Shown: positions 52,268 to 59,767 of the stretch, piece by piece
Numbering within the stretch: position 1 is the stretch's first letter
Layout of the letters: each line of letters starts with the position of its first letter
NCBI RefSeq assembly: GCF_000311725.1
Contig: NZ_HE978512.1
Span: forward strand, 137,893-201,892
From: Robertmurraya massiliosenegalensis JC6
GTDB taxonomy: Bacteria > Bacillota > Bacilli > Bacillales > Cytobacillaceae
Length of the DNA stretch: 64,000 bases
Reading direction: 5' to 3'
Program-made: the position numbers and the translations under genes
The notes under the pieces: generated by a model
The model's input: only the letters and a program-made list of their open reading frames with translations
What the model was told of the DNA's origin: nothing
Databases searched by the model: none

Positions 52268-53256
52268 TATAACCACCCTTTCACAGGCAAATCATAGGCA
52301 TCTTCATAAGCTTGTTCGAAAGTTGGATAAGGTGATTCCCTCATAAAAGCAATGCTCTCATGTACCATTTGTTTTGCTCTGTTCTCGATCATCACGAACA
52401 CTTCTCGAGGAATACGCTCTTCCACTAGGACATATTTTAATTGTTCAATAGGATCTAATTTTCGATAGAAATCGATCTCTGCCTTACTTCGATAAGGTGT
52501 AGAAGAACATTCGTCTTCCTGAGAGAAATGACCGCCATATCGATATGTTTTACATTCCATTAGAACTGGTCCTTTCCTACTTCTTGTATATCTCACCGCT
52601 TTCTTCGCTGCTTCATACACGGTCAGAACATCCATCCCATCTACCACAATTCCTTCCATGCTATACGCATTGGCACGGTCAGCGATATCTTCAATACTCG
52701 TACTCTCAGTTACCTTTGTTCGCCCTGAATATTGGTTATTTTCACAGACAAAAATAATGGGAAGCTTCCATATCGATGCCATATTCAGCGCTTCATGGAT
52801 CACCCCTTCATTTGATGCACCTTCCCCAAAAAAAGCAACTGCTACACATTCATTTCGTTTATAGTGGTTAGCAAATGCAGCCCCCAGAGCAATAGGAACA
52901 CCTTGACCGCCTCTACCATTTACCCCTAAAACACCTGCTTCCCAATCTGTTACATGCATCGATCCACCTTTTCCCTTACAATACCCGGTACTTCTTGCGC
53001 CTAACTCTGCCATCACCTTATTCACATCAGCTCCCTTTGCAAGGATGTGTCCATGCCCACGATGAGTGCTCGTGATCAAATCCCCTTTTTCCAGGGCACA
53101 ACAGATGCCTACTGCAACCGCTTCTTGGCCAATATATGGGTGTAGCTCTCCTGATATTTCCCCAGCCTCAAGAAGAACTTTTGCCTCTTCTTCAAAAAAG
53201 CGAATCAAGAGCATATCATGAAGCATTTTTAATTTCTCTGCTTTTTTCACATACAT
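52267..53256 (-). CDS. TPP-dependent 2-oxoacid/acetoin dehydrogenase E1 alpha subunit
   Basis: A 329-residue protein with the TPP motif G-D/E-G...N-N: G-E-G-A-S-N-E-G near 144 through E-N-N-Q-Y near 172, H-R-G-H-G near 65 and G-G-S-M-H near 97. Closest by pattern to acetoin dehydrogenase AcoA and related E1 alpha chains. It overlaps the GNAT gene by ten bases and lies in the same transcription unit as nikABCDE. Confidence 0.87.
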   Translation of the reverse strand: MYVKKAEKLKMLHDMLLIRFFEEEAKVLLEAGEISGELHPYIGQEAVAVGICCALEKGDLITSTHRGHGHILAKGADVNKVMAELGARSTGYCKGKGGSMHVTDWEAGVLGVNGRGGQGVPIALGAAFANHYKRNECVAVAFFGEGASNEGVIHEALNMASIWKLPIIFVCENNQYSGRTKVTESTSIEDIADRANAYSMEGIVVDGMDVLTVYEAAKKAVRYTRSRKGPVLMECKTYRYGGHFSQEDECSSTPYRSKAEIDFYRKLDPIEQLKYVLVEERIPREVFVMIENRAKQMVHESIAFMRESPYPTFEQAYEDAYDLPVKGWL

Positions 53257-53786
53257 GTTCCACAGCCCCTTTCAACCTTTTTTTCCATATGGATCGTTTC
53301 TAGAGCATCTTTCTCATCGATCAAGACAGAAAAGCCTTTGGAAAGCCAAAAAGGATAACCACCTGGGAGGAACTTATGAGTATGTAAATAGAGAGTTTGA
53401 CCGTTTCCATTTCGTTGACAAAATTGGTAAGCATGCTCCCAAAGCATGGTGCCAATTCCGAAGCGACGATGGTGCCTTTCAATATAGCATTTCGTTATTT
53501 CATATGTTGTTTCTAACTCAAATCGATTTTTCATAACAAGAATTCGATCATCGTAAGGATGGACAGCAATCGTTCCGAGTATTTGCTCATTTTCAGCAAA
53601 TGCTGCTGCAAAAAAGGCATTAGCTTGATTCACATAGATTTCTTCCATTTTTAACAGTTGATTTTTTGAGGATTCACGAAGAGGAAATGGAAAAACTTCC
53701 TCGAAGACCCGTTGCACAAAATCAATCACTTGAGGAATGTCATCTTTTTTCACTTCTCTTATGGCAATCTTTGCTTTAGATTCCAT
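53247..53786 (-). CDS. GNAT-family N-acetyltransferase in the nik operon
   Basis: A 179-residue acetyltransferase with Y-I-E-R-H-H-R-R-F-G-I-G-T-M-L as the acetyl-CoA loop near 105 and L-S-K-G-F near 150. Starts about 20 bases after nikE; the ATG at 53786 is favoured over the GTG at 53798 by spacing to AAGGATG. Overlap with the E1 alpha gene shows the two belong together. Substrate unknown. Confidence 0.8.
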   Translation of the reverse strand: MESKAKIAIREVKKDDIPQVIDFVQRVFEEVFPFPLRESSKNQLLKMEEIYVNQANAFFAAAFAENEQILGTIAVHPYDDRILVMKNRFELETTYEITKCYIERHHRRFGIGTMLWEHAYQFCQRNGNGQTLYLHTHKFLPGGYPFWLSKGFSVLIDEKDALETIHMEKKVERGCGTCM

Positions 53787-53807
53787 CCTAAACACCATCC
53801 TTTACAA

Positions 53808-54590
53808 TTAATGGGCTAACGGTACGGACGATACTAGATTCTTAGATAAAGAGCGTTCCAAATTTTCTGTATGTTGAAGACCGAATACTTCCTCCACGAT
53901 TCTCCCTTCATCCATCACGATAAAATGATCAGAGATATATGTAACAGCCTGCAAATCATGCGAAATAAACAAATAAGAGAGATTATATTGTTTTTGTAGT
54001 TTCAGTAAAAGCTCTAACACTTGCACTTGACTAACGGTGTCCAAACTACTAACTACTTCATCGAGGACAAGCAGGTCAGGTTTCAACGAAATTGCTCTAG
54101 CAATATTGATTCTTTGTAATTGCCCACCACTAAATTGACTTGGATATTTGTCTGCATCAGTTGCCATTAGTCCTACTGCTTCTAATAACCTGTTTACTTC
54201 CTCCCGTTTTTCAATTGCGGATAACTGAAAATAATTTTCTAACGGTTCCGCTATACTTCTTCCGATGGTCATTCTTGGATTTAATGAACTCCATGGATCC
54301 TGAAATACCATTTGAACATGTCTTCTCATTTTGATGAAAGATTTTTTATCCAAATTCGTAAACGGAATCCCTTTGAAAAGAATATGACCTTGATCCGCTT
54401 TCTCGATCCCCATGATTATTTTTGCTAATGTACTCTTACCGGATCCACTTCGTCCAACAATTCCGATAGAAGTTCCATGTTCTAGCGTTAATGATACATT
54501 TTGAAGAGCCTTAATTTGTTTAGACTTCTTAAACCATGAATGTTCTAATCGATATGATTTTGACACATTGCTCACCATTAACAAGCTCAT
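53808..54590 (-). CDS. nikE: Nickel ABC transporter, ATP-binding protein NikE
   Basis: A 260-residue Opp/Nik-type ATPase: Walker A G-R-S-G-S-G-K-S-T near 46, signature F-S-G-G-Q-L-Q-R near 150, Walker B L-L-V-L-D-E-V and H-loop I-S-H-D. The Asp-Glu of Walker B is followed by Val, not Pro. Start codon overlaps nikD stop (ATGA). Confidence 0.88.
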   Translation of the reverse strand: MSLLMVSNVSKSYRLEHSWFKKSKQIKALQNVSLTLEHGTSIGIVGRSGSGKSTLAKIIMGIEKADQGHILFKGIPFTNLDKKSFIKMRRHVQMVFQDPWSSLNPRMTIGRSIAEPLENYFQLSAIEKREEVNRLLEAVGLMATDADKYPSQFSGGQLQRINIARAISLKPDLLVLDEVVSSLDTVSQVQVLELLLKLQKQYNLSYLFISHDLQAVTYISDHFIVMDEGRIVEEVFGLQHTENLERSLSKNLVSSVPLAH

Positions 54591-55396
54591 TTTATCCCTC
54601 TTTTCAATCGACTACTTGCCTCAATCAATGACCTTGTAAAGGCGTGTTGCGGTTGATTAAGAACTTTTAATAATGGTCCTTTTTCAACGACCATTCCTTC
54701 ATGCATAACGATTACTTCATCAGCTAATCTTGAGATCACATCGAAATCATGTGAAACAAGTAAAATACTCATCCCATATTCATGTTTGAATTTTTCAAGC
54801 AAATTGAGAATATGGGTTTGGGTAACTTTATCGAGAGCTGAAGTTGGTTCATCTGTAATCATAAGCGATGGCTTTAACATGAGTGCGATAGCAATTAGAA
54901 CACGTTGCAACATTCCACCGCTCAATTGAAAGGGGTATTGTTTAAATATATCTCCAGCATGCTCAAAGTCGACTTTTTCAAGATAGTGTAGAGATATTTT
55001 TTTCGCCTCTTTACGTGAAATATTTTGGTGTGCTCTTAATGTTTCAACCATATGACTTCCAATTGTGAAGACTGGATTCAATGACGAATGGGGGTTTTGC
55101 ATCACCAACGCCACCTCAGAACCGCGTATTTTTCGTATTTCATGATCAGGTAGATATAATACTTCGGTGCCTATATATTGAATTCTCCCTGTCACATTTA
55201 ATGGTTTCTTTAAAAGGTTCATGATCGCATGGCAAGTTAGCGTTTTCCCCGATCCACTACTTCCCAATACCCCTAAAACCTTACCAGGGAATACGTTGAA
55301 ACTGACCTTCTTCACAATTTCGTGAACGGGTTTACATGCCTGTCCTTCAACAAAAATCGTTAAATCGTGAACAGATAATAGCGGCTCTCTTAACAT
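54587..55396 (-). CDS. nikD: Nickel ABC transporter, ATP-binding protein NikD
   Basis: A 269-residue ATPase: Walker A G-S-S-G-S-G-K-T near 45, signature L-S-G-G-M-L-Q-R near 150, Walker B L-M-I-T-D-E-P and V-S-H-D. It pairs with NikE under the NikBC permease. Confidence 0.88.
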   Translation of the reverse strand: MLREPLLSVHDLTIFVEGQACKPVHEIVKKVSFNVFPGKVLGVLGSSGSGKTLTCHAIMNLLKKPLNVTGRIQYIGTEVLYLPDHEIRKIRGSEVALVMQNPHSSLNPVFTIGSHMVETLRAHQNISRKEAKKISLHYLEKVDFEHAGDIFKQYPFQLSGGMLQRVLIAIALMLKPSLMITDEPTSALDKVTQTHILNLLEKFKHEYGMSILLVSHDFDVISRLADEVIVMHEGMVVEKGPLLKVLNQPQHAFTRSLIEASSRLKRGIK

Positions 55397-55408
55397 GTAT
55401 CTCCCCTC

Positions 55409-56242
55409 CTACGATTCTAATTTCGAATCCATCTTATCCCGCAAAGCATCGCCAAATAAGTTAAAAGCCATGACAGTGAAAAAGATCATCATCCCTGGAT
55501 AAAACATTAAGGACGGATGACTCCTTAGAAATGGTCTGCTATCGTTTAGCATCGCTCCCCATTCAGCGGTTGGCGGCTGAATTCCAAGCCCTAGAAATGA
55601 AAAACCTGCAATATATAACATGATCGAACCTATATCTAGGGTCGCAAGGACCATGATTTCTGACATCATTCCCGGTACTAGATGGCGGGTGATGATTTTG
55701 AATTCGGATGTACCTGCCATTTTCGCTGCCATGATGAAATTTTGTTCCTTATGAGTGAGGACCATTCCCCTTATCATTCGTGCATATGAAACCCATTGAA
55801 TCAGCATCATCGCCAATAGTAAGTTAAATAATCCAGGTCCGATAATCCCTACAAATGCCAAAATTAACACCAATCCAGGAAAGGCTAGAAGAATATCACA
55901 AACTCTCATAAACAAAGAATCCATTCGGCCACCTTTGTAACCTGCAAAAACACCGACAACAAGGCCAATGAACATTGTCGCGGTCACAACAAGGAGTGCA
56001 CTTCCTAGAGAAATACGGGTGCCATAAATCAATCTTGACAGAATACATCTTCCTTGGTGATCTGTGCCGAGAAGAAATTCTTTCGATGGACCTTGTAGTC
56101 TCAAATCGATTCTCGTTAAATTAGGGTCATGAGGTGCTAAATACGGTGCAAAAACAGCGATAAGGATCATCAAAACAATGATCGTACCACTAAAAACTAG
56201 CACTCTATTTTTTAAAAGATGTCTCCCTTTTGTTTGGTTCAT
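55409..56242 (-). CDS. nikC: Nickel ABC transporter, permease NikC
   Basis: A 277-residue permease of the DppC/OppC group with an N-terminal OppC_N helix, G-T-D-H-Q-G-R near 57 and the EAA-like loop A-A-K-M-A-G-T-S near 170. Follows nikB by four bases. Confidence 0.88.
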   Translation of the reverse strand: MNQTKGRHLLKNRVLVFSGTIIVLMILIAVFAPYLAPHDPNLTRIDLRLQGPSKEFLLGTDHQGRCILSRLIYGTRISLGSALLVVTATMFIGLVVGVFAGYKGGRMDSLFMRVCDILLAFPGLVLILAFVGIIGPGLFNLLLAMMLIQWVSYARMIRGMVLTHKEQNFIMAAKMAGTSEFKIITRHLVPGMMSEIMVLATLDIGSIMLYIAGFSFLGLGIQPPTAEWGAMLNDSRPFLRSHPSLMFYPGMMIFFTVMAFNLFGDALRDKMDSKLES

Positions 56243-56246
56243 CCTA

Positions 56247-57182
56247 CTAATCCCCTTTTAGCCGGATCCGAGGATCTAGATGGGCATGAATAATATCCAC
56301 AATCAAGTTCAAAATGACAAAGATCACTGTCATTAAAAGCACACAAAATTGAATGACCGGATAATCTCGATTTAAAATCGCTGTGACAAAATATCGCCCC
56401 ACACCCGGCCATGAAAAAATGCTTTCCACGATGACCGTTCCTGCGATCATATGCCCGATGCTCATGCCAAACGCCGTAATATAAGGTTGCAATGCATTTT
56501 TCAATACATGTTTTCCAATGATCACACTTTCTTTCAATCCTCTACTCGTAGCATTTATCACAAACGGCTGTTTCATATACTCTAGCATCCCAGAACGCAG
56601 CAGCCGGGGAAACGTAAACGTGTAAATAAAGCACATCGTTATCGTAGGAAGTACTAAATGGACAAAACCACCTCTTCCACCTGAAGGGAACAATCCTAGT
56701 TTGTAGGAAAAAATGTAGAGCAATATGAATCCTAACCAAAAGGATGGCATCGATGCCCCAATATATGAAAGCAGCCGACTAAATCGATCAAATAAGCGAT
56801 CCTTGTATATTGCTGAAAAGATTCCTGCCGGCACACTGATGCACAATGTTAAAATAACGGCAGACAGTGTCAGCTGCATTGTTGGTATTAAGAAATACAC
56901 GGCTTCTTCAAAGATGGGCTCTCCTGTCGTAAATGAGTTTCCGAAATTCAGCTGCAAAGCGTTTACCAACCATTGATAATACTGAACATATAACGGCTGA
57001 TTTAATCTTAATTCCTGTCGTATCATTGCGACTGCCTCATCCGTTGGTGGAATTTGAGAAAGTCGCAAATAAATCTCAGCAGGATCACCAGGAACAAGAT
57101 GAATCAACAAAAAGGTAAGGAGCGTCGTCCCAAGTAAAATAGGAATTAAGCTGACTACTCGTTTAAAAATGTAGGTCATCAT
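56247..57182 (-). CDS. nikB: Nickel ABC transporter, permease NikB
   Basis: A 311-residue permease of the DppB/OppB group with six helices; L-V-P-G-D-P-A near 30, and N-A-T-S-R-G-L-K as EAA loop near 210. Its ATG overlaps the nikA stop by four bases. Confidence 0.88.
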   Translation of the reverse strand: MMTYIFKRVVSLIPILLGTTLLTFLLIHLVPGDPAEIYLRLSQIPPTDEAVAMIRQELRLNQPLYVQYYQWLVNALQLNFGNSFTTGEPIFEEAVYFLIPTMQLTLSAVILTLCISVPAGIFSAIYKDRLFDRFSRLLSYIGASMPSFWLGFILLYIFSYKLGLFPSGGRGGFVHLVLPTITMCFIYTFTFPRLLRSGMLEYMKQPFVINATSRGLKESVIIGKHVLKNALQPYITAFGMSIGHMIAGTVIVESIFSWPGVGRYFVTAILNRDYPVIQFCVLLMTVIFVILNLIVDIIHAHLDPRIRLKGD

Positions 57183-58792
57183 TGGGCAATGGAAATTTTA
57201 TTCAACGGTAATGTGTAGTTCATGTTTGGAAACTCCACACCACGAATATCATGATGAAATACTGCGATGTCTGCTGAGTATGAAATAGGTAAATAAATCG
57301 CTTGTTCATGCAATGTCCCCATAATATAGCTGTAAATTTCTTGTCTTTTCTCTTCATCAGTCGTAACTAGTACTTCACCAATCAGCGCATCAATTTCTTC
57401 CTTCATCGGTAATCCCAATTGTGCTTGATAATCTGCATGAGCTGGCTTTCTCATCGAAGAAAATAATGTGTGAGGCTCATAAGGCGCACCCCATGTGTTA
57501 TTAAAAATGAGATTGAAATCACCATCTTTTTGCCTCTGTAGGTAGGATTGATTTTCTTCTCCAACAAGATTTAGTTTAATTCCCACCTTAAGTAAGTCCC
57601 CTTGTAGTGTTTCCGCAATCGCCTTTTGCACCTGATCGGTCGCATTAAAAACAATTTCTAGTTCTAAGAAGCTCCCGTTCTTTTGTCTAATATCGGTGCC
57701 TTTCCCCTTTGTCCATCCTGCATTTTCTAGCAGATGAATGGCTTTGTCCACGTCATACTCAAAAGGTTTCAAACCTACATCACTGTAAGGGACATTTGAA
57801 GCAAAGAGTGTATCTGCTTTTATCTCTGTTCCATAAAACAAATGGTCAATAATCGCTTGCTTATTAATACTATATTCAATCGCCTGCCTCACCTCTAATT
57901 CCTGTGATGGCCCTTTATTTGAATTAATCGCTATTGTTCTAGTAGACAAAGGTTCTGAAACTCCCGTTTGATAGTTACCTGTCTCTTGCAGGAATTTGAA
58001 GGAGTCTAAACTAATAAGCCCATTGCCCAAAATCAGGTCAATCTCTTTGTTTTCAAAGGCAATCACCCTTGCTTCACCGTCGGGAATAATCTTGATTTCA
58101 ATTTCATCAATTTTTGGCTTTTCTCCCCAATAATATTCATTTCGTGTAAAAACCACATACTCATCTTTTTTATGTTCACTTAACACCCAAGCCCCCGTCC
58201 CAATTGCTTTAACGATTCCTTCTTCTGTTTTCCCATTTTCGGGAAAGCCATTGTCACCTAAAAAACGGAATGGCCGAACCAATGTTAAATCCTGCAACAG
58301 TGGATAATAGGGATTTTTTAGTACTATTTTAAAAGTTCGCTCATTGATTACACTTGTACTTTCTATTTGATTTATAACTTCTAGCCAGCTATGTCTTTCA
58401 GCATTATTAAGAATCGCATCGAAATTTTTCTTCGCATTTTCTGCCGTAAAATATGTACCATCGGAAAATCTCACATTATCCCTTAAATAAAAGGTATATT
58501 CTTTCCCATCCTCTGAAATCTCCCAGTCTTCAGCTAACCAAGGTTCAATCTTGCCGCTTTTTCCATATCGAACCAATGATTCATACACCATGTCTTGCGC
58601 AAAGATTTCATTAGGCGCATACATATGTGGATTTATTTCACCAATATCTTTACTCCATGAGATCGTCAACCTATTTATAGAATCGTTCGCTTCCATACTC
58701 CCTTTAGCTTCCATAACATTCTTTTCACTGCAAGCAGTCAAAATAAAGAGAATTAATACCAATAAAAAACCATTCGTCTGCCAACTTCTCAT
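57179..58792 (-). CDS. nikA: Nickel-binding lipoprotein NikA
   Basis: A 537-residue lipoprotein (lipobox L-T-A-C) of the SBP_bac_5 family. The mature part follows E. coli NikA closely: I-N-P-H-M-Y-A-P-N-E, F-A-Q-D-M-V-Y-E-S-L-V, R-P-F-R-F-L, I-G-T-G-A-W, N-E-Y-Y-W-G-E-K-P, T-W-G-A-P-Y-E-P-H. This distinguishes it from dipeptide-binding proteins. It captures Ni2+ (probably chelated) outside the cell; the likely use is the LarA cofactor made by the neighbouring genes. GGAGGAAG precedes the ATG. First gene of an eight-gene operon. Confidence 0.92.
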   Translation of the reverse strand: MRSWQTNGFLLVLILFILTACSEKNVMEAKGSMEANDSINRLTISWSKDIGEINPHMYAPNEIFAQDMVYESLVRYGKSGKIEPWLAEDWEISEDGKEYTFYLRDNVRFSDGTYFTAENAKKNFDAILNNAERHSWLEVINQIESTSVINERTFKIVLKNPYYPLLQDLTLVRPFRFLGDNGFPENGKTEEGIVKAIGTGAWVLSEHKKDEYVVFTRNEYYWGEKPKIDEIEIKIIPDGEARVIAFENKEIDLILGNGLISLDSFKFLQETGNYQTGVSEPLSTRTIAINSNKGPSQELEVRQAIEYSINKQAIIDHLFYGTEIKADTLFASNVPYSDVGLKPFEYDVDKAIHLLENAGWTKGKGTDIRQKNGSFLELEIVFNATDQVQKAIAETLQGDLLKVGIKLNLVGEENQSYLQRQKDGDFNLIFNNTWGAPYEPHTLFSSMRKPAHADYQAQLGLPMKEEIDALIGEVLVTTDEEKRQEIYSYIMGTLHEQAIYLPISYSADIAVFHHDIRGVEFPNMNYTLPLNKISIAQ

Positions 58793-58852
58793 ATGTTGAC
58801 TTCCTCCTTCAGTCCTTTCCTAAAAAAGTGATGCAATCATTTTTTAGTTGGA

Positions 58853-58870
58853 ATTCATTGGATAATGAAT
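58853..58870. promoter_or_regulatory. Inverted repeat ATTCATT-N4-AATGAAT upstream of nikA
   Basis: Perfect 7-bp arms about 60 bases before the nikA ATG; candidate operator for nickel- or zinc-responsive control. It does not match the E. coli NikR site. Confidence 0.45.
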
Positions 58871-58942
58871 ACACTCATTTTATCACTCAGAAAGGACGCC
58901 ACACTCTTCAATATGTAAAAACTTATTGAACAAGTTGCCTTT

Positions 58943-59000
58943 ATGAAAAAAAGAGGACTCCTACAAAGTCAAGATTTTCAACGTTGTAAAAGTCCTCTTT
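58943..59000 (-). terminator. Terminator of the flavodoxin/ATPase/FNR-like operon
   Basis: AAAGAGGACT / AGTCCTCTTT outer stem (59000-58950) with an inner short stem, then TTTTTTC on the minus strand. Confidence 0.8.
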
Positions 59001-59029
59001 ATACACTTTTTTAATGTAAATTCGATTAA

Positions 59030-59713
59030 TTAAACAACCAGCAATCGCTCTAAATCTAAAATTTTTATTCTTTTTTGACCTTTCTGTTCAATATAGCCTG
59101 TTTCAGCAAATTCTGTTAACTTACGGCTGATCGTTTCAGGGGTTGTTCCGAGATAGGAAGCTAAATCCCTTTTGCTTATCGGCAAATCAAATTCATGGCC
59201 ATTTTCTTCTTGCTCGAGACTTTCGATTAAAAATAAGGCAAGCCTTGTCTCTACTTTCTCAGTCGTAAACCTCATCGTCTGTCTCTCCGCCAGGTCCAGT
59301 CTATTCGAAAGCTCGGCTAACATTTTCAATGAAATCACAGGATATTTTATTAAAAGTTCCTGCAAGCTCGTTCTTTTGATAATGCACACTTCAGTATCTT
59401 CCAACGCTTCCGCAAATGAATGATGAAACGTATCCTTGAATAAAGGTTGCACATCAGTAAAGTCACCTGGATATAAGATCCGAATTAATTGCTCTTTCCC
59501 TGATTCTGAAAGTCGATAAATCTTTATTTTTCCTTCTTTCACAATGTAAAGGGCATCTGAAATATCCCCAGCATGATGAATGATCTCTTTATTTTTATAG
59601 GAAGCTGCTTTTGCTGTTCTCATAATTTCCTTTAAATGGGCCTCCCCTAATCCGCTAAAAATTGGAACCCTTGAAACACATGCTTGATGGAGGAATATTT
59701 TTTCTCCTTGCAT
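59030..59713 (-). CDS. FNR-like (FLP-type) redox regulator of the CRP family
   Basis: A 227-residue CRP/FNR protein: cyclic-nucleotide-fold sensor (about 18-130), dimerisation helix and winged helix. The recognition helix reads T-P-E-T-I-S-R-K-L; Glu193, Ser196 and Arg197 repeat the E-x-x-S-R contacts by which E. coli FNR reads TTGAT. The four-cysteine Fe-S motif of FNR is missing; only Cys12 and Cys110 occur, similar to the two-cysteine FLP proteins of lactic acid bacteria that switch by a disulfide. Last gene of the operon that carries two TTGAT-N4-ATCAA boxes. AAGGAG precedes the ATG. Confidence 0.87.
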   Translation of the reverse strand: MQGEKIFLHQACVSRVPIFSGLGEAHLKEIMRTAKAASYKNKEIIHHAGDISDALYIVKEGKIKIYRLSESGKEQLIRILYPGDFTDVQPLFKDTFHHSFAEALEDTEVCIIKRTSLQELLIKYPVISLKMLAELSNRLDLAERQTMRFTTEKVETRLALFLIESLEQEENGHEFDLPISKRDLASYLGTTPETISRKLTEFAETGYIEQKGQKRIKILDLERLLVV

Positions 59714-59767
59714 TTTGAATCAACTCCTTTACTGGATTAACACTTCAGTACTCAACTATATTTTAAT

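Noticed and set aside
58829-58839. FNR-type half-sites TGAT-N3-ATCA upstream of nikA
   Set aside because: Spacer is three rather than four bases and the outer T/A are missing, so it does not fit the TTGAT-N4-ATCAA boxes of the neighbouring operon.
58793-59029. NiCo or other metal riboswitch in the nikA leader
   Set aside because: The spacer is short and taken by a terminator and a palindrome; none of the conserved aptamer blocks I know are present.
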